Of a stretch of DNA of 64,000 nucleotides, positions 13,001 to 25,110 are shown in pieces (the stretch's first letter is position 1; the number at the start of each line of letters is the position of its first letter). Position numbers and translations under genes: made by a program. Source of the stretch: Struthidea cinerea (taxonomy: Eukaryota > Chordata > Aves > Passeriformes > Corcoracidae); NCBI GenBank assembly GCA_013397865.1, contig VZTI01004555.1:378326-442325 (forward strand). The letters run 5' to 3'. Below the pieces are notes generated by a model, which was not told where the DNA came from, searched no databases, and was given only the letters and a program-made list of their open reading frames with translations.

Positions 13001-13445
13001 GGCATGTGTTCAGTTTTAGTTTAGATTCCTAGTGAAACGTTGGCATGGGTGCCCAGCTTGAGAAAACTAAGCTTTCGGTTGCTTGGAGAGCTACTTTTAA
13101 ATTCAAAAATGTGGATTATTTGGGCAAATAATCTTCATTTTGCTGAAAGGGGACAAGAAAAATTCTGGTCACTCTGTTCTGGCTAATGACCCCCACTTCA
13201 CAGACTTCTCTGTCTCTGCTTCTTGGGCACCCCGAACCTTCCAGAGCTGCTTTTGGTGAGGGTGGCAGCTCACCATGAGTGCTTGAGCAATTCATTCAGA
13301 TTCTCCTCTCTGCCCACAGTAATAACATTTCCCCATCTCTCTGCCATGTCTCACCTTTGAGCAGAAATAGCTCCTGACTGCATTGATGTTGCTGTATACC
13401 GAGAACAGCGAGTAATGACACAATCCAAGTTCAGGAAGAAAGTGG
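10029..13445. other. Unique non-coding sequence
   Basis: No gene or mobile element recognised. A frame at 10709-11023 plus ends just before a donor-like CAGTAAGTG at about 11030, but its product resembles nothing known and it stops in frame upstream of the site. The T/G-rich run at about 12548-12585 is simple low-complexity sequence. Confidence 0.55.
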
Positions 13446-13531
13446 TGATTTAATTAATTATATAACTTGATATATAATTAAGATATCATGTTATATATAT
13501 CAATTGATATATAGTTGATTTATATAACTTG
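13446..13531. repeat. AT-rich palindromic block
   Basis: About 86 bp of almost pure A/T. It contains a perfect 20-bp palindrome at 13494-13513 (TATATATCAATTGATATATA) and a direct repeat of TATATAACTTG at 13459-13469 and 13521-13531 that brackets it. It could extrude a cruciform, be a degenerate AT microsatellite, or be the remains of a small inverted-repeat element. I see no target-site duplication that would settle the last option. Confidence 0.6.
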
Positions 13532-16500
13532 GTTCCCAAAGATGACAGGAGGTTATTGGTTCTTTGCCCAGCCATCCCCTGTCCTATTGGCCAAAGCTCA
13601 CAACACCTATTTCAAAATATTATTTCACTGTGTACCATAACAATTCTGAAAAACAGAGCCCAGGTGCACAGATAAAGAATCAGTTTACAAAAACCCGTAG
13701 CAGTGTTTGTCATAGCTTTCATGAGAAACACAGAGCTCTCACAGAATGCTGCAGAAAGCTGAAAAATTTCTCTGCCAAAGTTTTTCAGTGTCTACATATT
13801 GATATCATAGAAATTTCAGGTCTTTAATCTCTTTTTTTTTGCTTTCCAGAAACTTCGATTTCATCCACCCAGCAGTATCTGCAGCTTCAATTAGAGCTTA
13901 GGAAGCTCTAAGGGTAAGAAAAGAGCGGTGCTGGGAGAAGGCCAATGACCTTGAGGTTTTCCCCAGGGAAGGAAGAAACCCACTGAGAGGCAGGACAAGA
14001 CCTCACAGGCATCACCCTACAACATCAGCCTAGGGACCCTATTCTTGCTGATTTTCCCTTAATAACCCAGGCCACTCCATGGGCAGCTTGTGAATCTGAG
14101 AGCTTAATTTAGGCTGAAATTCCTGCTTCCCTTGCAGTCTGTATGCCCGTCTTCAAGCAGCAGCAAAGTCAGGAGGTAACTTGTGAACTGACTGCTCTGG
14201 ACGGGTTTTCATGGGCCTGGGAAAACCCATATTCATGACCCCGAATTTACTTCACTGCTTAGTTCCATATCTTGTCCCTAAATGACACAAGAAAGGAAAT
14301 TTTGGGTTTTGCATGGGCAAAACAAGGTGTCTTCCCCCTTAGCCCTGTTGTTGGAAAGAAATGAAAGGTTTTCATCTGCCAGGTTTCTGAAATCCAGACC
14401 ATCTTCCCAGATATTCAGCTTAAAACATGTACACAGTGGATAAAACTTCAGCCAAAACAGAAGATATTTGAAAAGACATAGGGTAGAAAAGCAAGGCAAA
14501 CCAAACCTTTTTCAAACCAGTCCTACCAAACTGATCAGTCCTTGGCAAAATGTTGCCTGCTGTTCTCTCTGGTGTTCCTGTGGGTAGCCAGCACTCCATT
14601 TATGTGATTAGATAGTCTATATCTGCAAATCCTGCTAAGCACACAGTGAACCAGAGGAGGAGGTTTATCTCAGCTCTCAGGCAATCTTGTTCTTTTTGTT
14701 CTTATCCCTTTTGATTTAAGACATGTCAACAGGAAAATAAGCCACCAGAGTTGTGAAATTCAGTGTATTATTACTCTGCCATGGTTCTTGAGTAGAGGAA
14801 ACATGAAAAGATGTGCACGTTCCTAAGAAAGCACCTCCTCAAAAACAAAAACTAAGTAGAAATTAGAATATCCATAAAATACATAATCTCTCTGGTAATC
14901 TCCGTATTGCTATCATTGACAAAGGTTTTTGAAGTTGACTCGGCCTCCCACTGAAATCTCCAAAATTATTTATGTTCCTCTTGAGGGATATTTGATCCAG
15001 GCCCCACACAGAAAATCAAGAAAAATAGTCCAAGAGTCAGTATATACCCACAGTATTTTGTGTGTCCCACCCTCTGAGAGGCGTCTGAGTGTGCACATAC
15101 TCTGTTTCATTGCTCCAGGGTCTTGTGCCACTTGTCCACACTTGTCCTCTCTTCCAGATTTTGTCATACATGCTGGCATATTTTTTTTGTGGAAGCAGAG
15201 TGCATTGGCAGAGGGAGGGAAGGGCTGGCACATGCCCACATCCAGCTCTGATAGCAAACGGGGAAGTGTGTGCTGTCTGGGAGCTCCCAGATAACTCGGA
15301 TTGGGTTTATCACATAAGTACATATGCAAGCCAATTTACTGCTCCTGCCCTGGAATTAAACCAACACAGCCATGTTGACTGTACACCTTACAAACACAAC
15401 TAGGAGGAGAACATTTCTACAGCTCAGACAGCAGTGACAGGTATTTCAGGGTGATATTTCCTATAACTGCCCAGGAGTTTATAAGAATAACTAAGTCATC
15501 TTCATGGAGGAACTTCAGGCAAAAGTGATTTTGCTCAGACTATTCCCAAAGTGCATTTTGGAGGCACACCTGAGCAAAAGGGCATTTCGGTGACCACATC
15601 CTGCCTGTGACCTGCTCATGCCTCAGCCAAGACCCCAGCCCAGCTGTGTCAGCCTCCAGGATCCCCCATCCCACCCTCATCCAAGGGTGACAGAGACTGT
15701 CAGAGGAACATGGCAGGGGGATGCCCTGCAAGAAGCAACAGAGCAGTGCCCTGTTTTTGTGTCTCCACCAGCTGTGCCCTGATGAGTGGGACACCCTCCT
15801 GGCTTCTGCAGCAGAGAAATGTTTCAGGGCAGGGAGCTGGAGTGGACCAGCACAATTAGTGGGTTGTGCTGGCACAGAGATGTGAGGAGAAGGTTCCCTT
15901 TTCTCCTTGGCTGCACACTGTGAGTGCTGGACTGCTGTGAATACCCAAATTCCTCTTTGGCAACTCTCAGGCAGCTGTGCCCGCAGCCTAGGAAGGCAGG
16001 TGCTCTGCCTGGCTGGGCACACAAGCCCAGGGCTCTGCAGCTGAGCCTGATCTGGCAGAGCTGAGGGAGGCGCTGGGTTCAATCCTGGCACTCCCAGGCG
16101 CTGAGGCTGCGTGCTGGTGCCTTGAAGTGCAAAGAGGAAAGTCTGCGTGTTTCTGTGGTCATGTAAAAGCTAAAAGAAGGCTTTTTTGAGCTGTGTCCTT
16201 GGCTTTGCACAAAGAGTTGGCTTAAATTCTTTGTTGCATCAACTCCTCATTCTTGGTCACATTGCAGCTCCCTGCCCTTGCGTCACATTGGTGTTTTCAC
16301 GCTTCTTAGAAGTGCATTTTGCCTTCATTATTTATCTGACTGATTGCCTGGGCATTATTTTGTTCCTTGTTTGGGACCTCCCACTCTGTCCTCTCCTATT
16401 CCAGTGTGATGACAGCATGAATTCTTTTGGTGTGAATGTTTCTGTGAATATAAATTCTCATCAGCTTCTGCAACACTTCATGTGTGCCAACATCCACAGA

Positions 16501-19500
16501 AAGTGTAGAGCTGGGGTAGCAAATGCTGCCACACAGTCTTCATTTGAACAAAATCATGACGAAGATTGTGGGAGATGTCTATATCTAGCTCTAGTTTATC
16601 TGAATATCTGCTAGGAGAATGGGACTCTCCAAAAGCAGACATCGTTATTGATAAAACTCAGAATTTGTATGTGTTAGCCGAATTTTACAACTCTTTCCAA
16701 GTAGTGAGGAAAAATATTCATGCCTGATAATAAATAATGAATCCAGATGTTTTTAAAAAAGATGACTGTATAGCCACTGGTTGTAGATAAATATTTTTTT
16801 TTAACAAGACATTTTAAAGAAGGGTACAAATTATTTCAGTAGTTTTGGTCTGCTGGTCCTAAGATGCTGTCTGAAATTCCAGTTCATGTGTGCTCCAGCA
16901 AGGCTTTTGCTCAGAGGATGCAAGAAGCAGCATCCAATGTTTGTTTTTTCTCTGACCTACTGCTGAGTAATTGAATCATCCCAACCACCAAGCTAATGTT
17001 TTTCCTCCCTAGGAGAACATAATGTTACCGAGAAAAGGAGACGAGGGAAAAAAAATCAAAAAGGCAGCTGCAGGTATTTATTCCAAATGATGTACAGTGT
17101 GTATCTGAGACCAGGAAAGAGCATTTTTATAGCTGAAGAAAGTGTTCAAATAGCCAAATGAGCATGGCTGGGTGGTGCTGAGCCCCTGAAACCTGTGAGG
17201 TCTAGGAGGGTGCAGCAGACCTGGCTGATGGCGTGCAAATGCAGATAGGCAAACCCAAAAATACAGGACTTCACTTCTGGTATATTTTTCAACACTCTCA
17301 GGGTAGATATTTGAATTATTGACGCTCAGAACTGCCAGAACACCAGTTGAACAGACTGGCTATTGCAAACAAGATGCTGAAAGAGGACAGCCTGGGCTCA
17401 TCCTGACTCTCAGTAAGTACCCAAACAAGTATCCATCTGTCAGTGATGTGTATGGGCTAGTTGCTTTAGGCCAGGCCCTGCTGTTGGTAAGTTTTTAATT
17501 CTCTGTCCTGTGGGCAGGCAGAGAAATTAGGCAGAAACTCCTTTTCCACTGTTCTGGGCACGGGCTGGCTGCTCACCAGTAGATGCCAAGGTATCAAAAA
17601 GATTTTCTTTGCCAGTCTGTGTCTTGGTCTGCCTGCCCTCAGAAGAATATGGGCACTTACTGAAAGGAAATATTTTTTTTCCTAGTACTGTTGTCTCACA
17701 AGAGGAATATCTTTGGGGAGAAGGATGGGGAGGAGTCTACCAGACCATGGTGGGCTGCATTAGCAAGAGCAGAGGCAGCAGTTCCCCTTCCACATGAGAT
17801 CAAGAGACTTGAGTTGTGCAGAAGACCCCACAGTGCAGAGACACAGCCCTACCGAGGAGGAAGCCTGGAGACTTCAATTTCACAGATAGGGCATGCCTGT
17901 GGCTTTTGCAGCCTGTCACATGTACATCTCCCTTGGAGAATATAGGAGGAAAAGGAAAAAAATACAATTAGTTAAATAAAGCAAGAGTTTCCTGCATGTC
18001 TGGTGTTTGCTGCTTCCATGGACAAGGTGCTGGGGCTCCAGCAAGCATTTTTGATTTTGCAAAGACAAATTGTGTTTTGTGCAAAATAGGTCTTTTGAAT
18101 GTCTGGTTTCTGAAAAAAAGATTCCATTTTGGTTTTTTTGGTTGATGAAATGTGTCTGTGGGGTTTCATTGAAGTGCTGCCTTTAGTATTCCCCTTTTTT
18201 TTTTTTTCTCCACAAAAGCTTATTTTTCCAGAATAAAAAGAAATTATATCTGTATTCAACTAGAGCACTGAGTCAGGCAGATCAATCGCTGCATTTCACC
18301 TGTCTGTCACAATCTGTATCTCTATCATCAGTGGTCACATCAGTGTCCCTGTTCAAAGCCCCTTCCAGGAAGACCTGCTCTGGTGGGGCTGGCTGGCAGT
18401 GATGCCATTCCGGGAGGTCCCATGTCACTGGGCTCCTCCACCCCTCACAGTGCTCAGAGGTGATCCAGGTGTCCATGTGTTTGCTCTGCTGTACCAGCTC
18501 AGCTGAAAATATTAGAGTGCGATCTCAGAAGTTGCATTGCTGTGGCCACGGTGATTTCAGCTGAGCTGCAGCATCCCCGGAAAGCAGACGTGTCTCGGTA
18601 TCCAGAGGTGTCAGAGCACCAGCACAGAGTGCACATGGCAGCTGCAGTGGGGGATGTAAATCACTGTCTCCATTACGTGGGTGAGTAGCAGAAGCAGCTC
18701 TGGTGAGGCTGGTGCTGTTCCACGTGCACAGCTTGGATCTGAATCCAACCCTTGACATTAAACAGCCCCAAACTCTGAGATTTATTTTAGGATAATGCAA
18801 TCAGTGCTTTAAATAAAGAGTTTTAATGGGAAAACATCACCAAGGTGCAATTTCCTGCAATTTTGAAGTGCAAATACAGTTCAGGAGAATCTCTGCTTTA
18901 GCAGGGGTTTGGCTGTAATTTGTTCACTGGGTTGAAAACATACCTGCCTTCCCAGCAGGGACATGGGAACTTCCCAGTTCTTCAGACCTCTTGTGTACTG
19001 TGATTTGATGGCACAGTAAATCCAGCTTTAGGGTTCCCAGAACCAGAACAAAAGTACCAAATCCTATGGCCCAGACTGCTGATGTTGCTGCATAAACTCC
19101 CTCTGCTTGTCCAAGTGTGCACTGAAGGCACTGCTCGTGTAGCACTGTGCTGATGAGCTTTGTGGCACATTGGCTGTCACCTGCCTTCCTTGAGCTGGAA
19201 AGAGTCTGACCTGTGCTTTATGGCCAGGTGGAGAGATCAGATGCCTCTGGCTGCTCCAGATCCCATTCACACCGCTGAGAGCTGGGGTACAGCCCTGGGG
19301 AGCTATATCCAGAGCTGCAAAGCTGCCTTAAAACAGGCAGTGCAGCTCCACGCTGTGGGGAAGGAGGGGAAGCAGACGGATTTCTCCACTCACTGGCACT
19401 CAGTGGCTTCCCCTTCTGCTGGGATGCTGAGGGAGCTTTGCCGACTGCTCCTATCCCCAGGTCTTCCCTTGTCCCTTCTGTGGTGTGGGGCTGGGAGCTC

Positions 19501-22500
19501 CCCCCTTCCACAGGCTGCTTTGGCAATCTCCCCTGAGCTGTGCTGCGACTCCTGCCACTTGACATTTTTTTCCACTTATAGGCTTGGAAAACAGCAGCAG
19601 GTACTTTGGGACGGTATTGGACACGGGACCCACAAAGCCCCGTGGAAGACTGTGCTTTCAATCCTCAAAGGTGTGTTTCTGCCTACAGGGGATGTCTGTG
19701 GCAAAATTCCCTGTGCTTCCATGGGGACCAGCCCTGAGCAGCGGTTAATGTTCAACTGCTTTGCCACTGCTGCCAAAAATACTTCTTCCAGGTGGCTGTC
19801 CCATCCTTTAAGAGGGGGTGCCCCACTGGTCATGTGGCACATGGAAATCTCCAAGACTGTGCTGCCAGGGCTGGCTCTCCCCTGGTTAACACTCACTAGG
19901 GTGCTGGTAAGGTCCTGAGCATCGATGGCTCTGGCAGAGGATCAGCTGAATGTGGGGTAAACGCTTTCCTCAGGGGCCAGCTGCTGGTGGCCAGGCTGGT
20001 GGCCATGGTGCCACAGGTAACACTGGTGATGAAACCAGGCTGCCTGTGCCAGGGCTGCCAGCTGGGGGAGAGGGCTGAGTACTGCCAAAAGACATGTCTG
20101 ATGCAATGTTCCTGGGAAGTGTGGCAAAGGCACACCTGTTATGGGTTCAGTCAGGCTTGGCTTCAGCAGGGATAACTCACAAGACTGATCTGAATAAGTT
20201 GCTGCTCTATGTGATCCCTTGAGTGGCAAGTGCTGAGGGTGTTTTGGGGCATCCAGCAGTGGTTAGCAGCTGGTTTCATCTTGAATGGTTTTGCCCTGGT
20301 TTGAACTTCTCCTAGGCTGCCCTTAGAAGATCACGAAGTGAACAGTGCAGCAACACACAGTTTCAGCTGGGTATTGTCAAATGGGTCCAAATGCTTTCCT
20401 CTTATTTTGGCTGACAAAGCCAGTTGTACCCTGTCACTGTCACAGCTTCCAGCAAGCTGTCTGTTCATCTCTACCCCTAAATGTCATCAGCAGTGACATG
20501 GATCCCTGAGAGTCTTGTTAGTGTGTCTTGCTGGCGGCATCTCTACTTTTGATCCCGAATGACAGTCTCAGCCATCTGTACTTGGATCCTGGTGCTCCTA
20601 ACAAGGCAAGGAGTCCACTTTCCTTGCCTAGGAGCTTATGCCAATCTCCAACGTTGCCATCCAACACTGGGGATATCCTTTTTTCCCTTTTGCCCAGTCA
20701 GATAAGGTTTCTTTGATGGTATACACTTGGATGGAGGTGTGTTCAGTGCACTACTCAGCTTGCTTGAATCTGTTCAAGTGCAGCTTGTCTGCTGCCCTGA
20801 TAACTGTGCAATGGCTGCCTTGAACTCCCTTTGGCATTTGTTGTGCTGCTTTTATTGTATTTTCTCTTAACATGCTGCACACTCGGGGAGGTGCCTGCTG
20901 ACTGCTCATGTGCTTGAAAACTGGAGTCTTTCAGCAGCTTGGATGTGAGGAGATTGGGGATGTAGTCTGCTTTGGCTGCATGCTTTTATTCTGCTCATGT
21001 TTTCATCATATGAATATTTCATCCCAGGTCTGGTCTCACTTGGATTGCAAAGTTACACAATCTTACAGAAGCTGCTGCCTCCAATACTGATGGCAGCCCT
21101 ATTGCTTCTTCTTCCTGTCTCAGGATTATCTGGGACTCAACTGTGCAGGGTCCACTTGTGGCAGTTGTCTCTCAGGCAGCTCTGCAGTGTTGTGACACCT
21201 CTCCAGGCCCCTCTCACTCATGGGGACATATCCAGTTGTGCCACGTGCTGCCAAGGAAGGTGCTTTTAGAAGGCCTGAACATCTTGCGTGTAATTTAGAA
21301 TCTCCTCAGGGGTATTTGGATCCTGCCAAGCTTTAATTTTGCTTTGCTTAATTGCAGGTTTGGTTTGTTTTCTCTGTGATGCTGTGAAATGCCTGGGAAC
21401 TCACTCTGCTCACCATCAGTCCCTGTGCCTGTTTGCCTTCTGCTTTCTTCTGAATTCGTATCACTTCAAATCAGTGCTACCTTTTTCCCCCTCTTTCTTG
21501 AAGCTTTGACCTAATGATTTCTCTTGCAGTACTACTGTTGATCTGTGTGTCATTTGCTGATAAACCCTGCCCTTCACCATTCAGAAATAAAGCATTTGCA
21601 GTGCATTTTTTTCACCAGATTTTCCTCCTCTGCTTTGTCCTTTGTCCTCCTCTGCATTTCCTTGTAAATAACTTCTGGTGCTGTTTTCCCATGTGTTTCT
21701 GGGCTTTGACAGGCCTTGTTAGCCAACCAGCTCTGCGTCTGTTTCATGCAGGCTGACTTCGGAGAGGATCTTCTTAATTATATCTGTGCACATTTCCAGC
21801 TCTTGTGTGGCAAATGGAGCTCCTTTGAGCATTTCTGGACACTGCCCTGGCATCTTGGTGTTGTCTCTGCTGCCTGTTAAGTGTAGGCTCTTTCCCCTCT
21901 GCTGTGAGCCCACAGATCCTTAAACAAGGGTCTCTCTGAAGCAAGTGACTGCATTTGTCCTGGCTGTGATTATGCCCCTGCCTTACCCAGGAGGTCCCAG
22001 GAGCACATTTTCTTGGTGCTCCTGTGGGAGTGCTGGTTGTATGTGTGCAGCAGAGGAGCTGCAGAGTGTCCCTCTGCACGTAGGCACACACAGCTGGCAG
22101 CTGCTGCCCCTCCTCCTCGACGTGACTCCAAGCAGCAGCTTTGGGCACTGGCCCCAGGAGAGAGCAGGGATGGCTGGGGAGGGGCACGGAGCTCTCCAGA
22201 GCACCAGGATGTTGGGAGCAGGGTTGCAGTGCTGGAAAGTGACTGTGAACACGATGGTGGTTGCAGAGCTCCTGAGATGTACGGTCAGAGCTATAAGTGA
22301 GCAGGACCTGAAAGCCACTGGTCACTCTTGCAGGTGATGGGAGTCTGTGTTATGCTGTGTGCAGAACAGTGGGATGGGACTCGGGCTCAGCTCTGCTACC
22401 ACCTTGCTGAGTGCCCTTAGTCTTGTCACTGTGCTCCCCAGACTGAAATGTCTCTGCCCATTACGTGGGGATTTTGTGGCTTTTTTGTGGCATGTTTTAA

Positions 22501-24624
22501 GAGTGGCAGATTGACAGCTGTACAAAAGATAAATGTTATTCTTTCATCAACATTCAGCAGGGCTAACCCTAAGATAACCACTGATCCAGATGCTCTTGGA
22601 ATCGACTGGGAGTTTATACATCAGTTCCTTCCTGACATGCTGTCACATCCAAATTGTGATTTATGATTTTAATGCTCTCTCAACACATTTCTAATTTTTT
22701 AATAAAGATACTTTACTGAAGTATTCCTCTTCAAGCCCAGCATTATTCATGTGTTTAAGATATAAACAGAATAATTGGTGAAGCAACAACTTCATTCAAT
22801 TTAACAGTTTAACAGACCAGCATGGCTGAGAAAGGAAACCCTGGAGCTCTCCCCAGGTGGGGAGTCAGGAAGGCAGAACAGCAGATTAGTAACTGCTCCG
22901 CTGATGTCTTCTTACTACACCAACATTATATTGGCAAGGAAATTGCAGGCCTCCCCCTCTGACATAGTTATGGTGATAAATTAGGTACACAGAAGAACTA
23001 ATGATGAAATTAAATGGAGTTATGAATATATATAAGATCTCTTTCCCAAGGTCAGCTCTGGATGACACGGCAAAGACATCATAATAACAGGTAAGTGTCA
23101 GTCAGTGGTGGGCAGCATGTTGCTGGAGCCGGAGTGCAAACCTTTGTTCAGGGAGTACTAAGAGAAGGAGGAAGATGGGAGTTTTGAAGTTCATGATATC
23201 TCCCTCTGCTCTCAATGGAGCCCTGTTTTCAATACAGAATTTGGTCTCTTGCCCCCCTGGTGCAGGAGCCCTGTACCCCTCACATAATGTGCTTCGTTAG
23301 GAAGCCATGCAGGACTTGAGAGCTGACCTCTGGGTGCCACAGACATACATCCTGTGGGGACGTCCACTCTCTCAAAGCATGGAACTTGGGCTTTTTGGAT
23401 GCTACTCAGCAACTCAGGAGGCAGTTCAGCCTACTTGGCCCCATCCCAATCTCCCCTGTATAACCTGGGGCAAGTAATTTGGGTCAACATTTCAACAGTG
23501 TCTGGTGATTTTTAAATTCTTTTTTAAAGCACCTTCATGTTTTATTGTTTGGCTTTGGGCAACTAAACTGGATTCAAGCCAAAGCTGCTAACCTCAACTC
23601 TGCAAGTAGAGCTCTCTAAAGTAATATATCCTAAGTACAGGACTCTAAATTTCCAGTTGCTTCTGAAAAGCCTGGTCTTACATCCTCTGTCTCCCAGTTC
23701 TCTGTGGTGCACAAAGAGATAACAGTGCTTCCTTTGCCTCCAGGAATGCTGAGGGCATAGACACAGTGAAAGTAGAAGGGCACGCTCAGACTCAATGGAT
23801 CAAAAAAATGTCTTAAGTAGATTTTTATTTTTTTTTTAGATTTGATTCCATTTCCAAAGTCTCTGTAATTACTACCATACAGAAGTTATACAGCTCTGCA
23901 GGCTTTGCCCCACAAGTGTCTCCTATGTCATTCCAGAGGAGCTGCACACCCTGCAGGGAAACGCTTTGTGAAGTGGTTCTTGAGAGACGTCCCTTTGCTT
24001 TCTAAGTGATATGAGAGGTTTCATCCACATCTCACCAAATGACCTTGCCCAGAGCTGCAGCTCTGAAGCAAAGTCCCTGCAAGTTGTGTGTGCGCAGCAG
24101 ATTTTCGTCTGTACTATTTTTTCCAGTGAGAATGTCCTTTTCTAAGGTGAGGGTATCAGCTTCCATTCCACTTTCGTTTGCAGTTTGTAGAATAAATGGA
24201 AAGGAGCTGTATTTCCTTTTTAATTGGGGAGCGAGTGGGTCTGGTTTCTACCCCACAGCAAAGAGAGGGGAGAGATGCTCTCAGAGGAGTGCCTGGGCTG
24301 TCCCACCTCTGCAGGAACTGGGAGCTGCTGCTTCTCAGAGAGGAAATCTGTTACAAGCCAATGTCCTCTGTGTCAGGGCAGCGAAGTCCAGCCTTGTGGG
24401 AGTCAGGGGTGGGGAGAGCTGGCAGTGGGGTGGGACTGGGCTGTGAACATGCCCTTGTGGATGAGCTCTGCTTCTCCAGGCTGAGACCGTGCTGTCCCAA
24501 CACTGTGGGCAGCTGGAGCGGGTCCTGCAGCCACCCACGGGGACATTGCAGCTCCGTGCGCTGGGTCAGACACTGACCCTGTTTTTCTTCTCTTCATCCT
24601 CCCGAGAAATTTCTGGCAAATGAG
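13532..24624. other. Unique non-coding sequence with GC-rich patches
   Basis: No gene supported. GC-rich patches at about 15540-16130, 19200-20170 and 21960-22330 hold the longest open frames (up to 252 codons at 19160-19918 plus, whose first ATG is at 19220 in weak context). All are open on several frames and both strands at once, and none shows a domain, signal peptide or known motif. CpG is not enriched in these patches, so they are not promoter-type islands. Poly-T runs occur near 18194-18208 and 23829-23838. Confidence 0.5.
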
Positions 24625-24639
24625 TTAAGATATGGAGAT

Positions 24640-24860
24640 TTTTATTCCCCTTCGTTTCCATCCCCTGGAAAGCGCTTCCCGGCGGGAATGCGGCTCTCCC
24701 CGGCCCGTCCGTGACGCGTGTGTCCCTGCGGTCCCTGTCCCCGGCGCAGTGGCAGCAGTAGCCGGCTGCTGGCAGCAGAGGGAGACGGAAGCCCGGCCGC
24801 GGGCTGGGGCTCGGCTCCCCGCGCTCCTCCCGCCCCTCCGCTCATTCCTAAACCACAAAC
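24640..24860. promoter_or_regulatory. CpG island, candidate promoter or first exon
   Basis: I count about 23 CpG dinucleotides between roughly 24655 and 24845, in a strongly GC-rich stretch surrounded by CpG-poor DNA. No other place in the window is comparable. It contains a GC-box-like GGGGCGGGAG on the minus strand near 24825-24836 and no evident TATA box, as in CpG-island promoters. Direction is undecided. On the plus strand the island runs into ATG at 24871 (A at -3) and an 18-codon frame, MKYEDVPNFSGMSCLCL plus stop, ending at 24924. On the minus strand a frame at 24905-24642 carries a hydrophobic stretch (FMLLLVCGLG) followed by Gly/Pro/Arg-rich sequence. I recognise neither product. 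In vertebrates such islands usually mark promoters of nearby or alternative transcripts. Confidence 0.6.
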
Positions 24861-25085
24861 CAGCAGCAGCATGAAGTACGAAGATGTACCTAATTTTTCA
24901 GGCATGAGCTGCCTTTGTCTCTAGTGCCAAGCATCATGTACGTGGGACTTTTACCGGGTAGGGAAACGCAATGTTAGCAATGTTATGCACAGTTTTGAAA
25001 TTCCCATCTCAGCGGGAGGCAAATTCTGAGGTAGAGGAGATTTGCAGCGTGCTGTTTCCAGGAGGCAGCACTCCCCATAGAGATT

Positions 25086-25110
25086 AAAAAAAAAAAAAAA
25101 AAAAAAAAAA
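25086..25110. repeat. Poly-A tract (25 bases)
   Basis: An uninterrupted run of 25 A followed by A/G-rich sequence. There is no AATAAA-type signal just upstream, no gene-like sequence before it and no target-site duplication I can see, so I call it a simple homopolymer and not the tail of a retrocopy. Confidence 0.8.

Noticed and set aside
15276..15291. Perfect 16-bp palindrome TCTGGGAGCTCCCAGA
   Set aside because: About one such palindrome is expected by chance in 64 kb, and there is no supporting context.
15540..16091. Minus-strand 183-codon frame
   Set aside because: Located in a GC-rich patch with several overlapping frames, and the composition is not protein-like in any way I recognise.
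16060..16095. B-box-like GGTTCAATCC in a GC-rich context
   Set aside because: No matching A box or acceptor stem.
19160..19918. Longest plus-strand open frame (252 codons)
   Set aside because: It opens at TTG. The first ATG is at 19220 with poor context (T at -3). The opposite strand is also open over the same GC-rich patch, and no domain or known sequence is visible. Low stop density in GC-rich DNA explains it.
21774..22325. Minus-strand 183-codon frame
   Set aside because: It opens at GTG and overlaps other long frames on both strands, with no motif. GC-rich chance frame.
24768..24784. Second CTCF-like string (GGCAGCAGAGGGAG) in the CpG island
   Set aside because: It lacks the CCA start and GGC end of the core, so it is a weak match compared with the site at 38734.
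25086..25110. Poly-A as tail of a processed retrocopy
   Set aside because: No polyadenylation signal upstream, no gene-like sequence, and processed retrocopies are rare in birds, which lack active L1.
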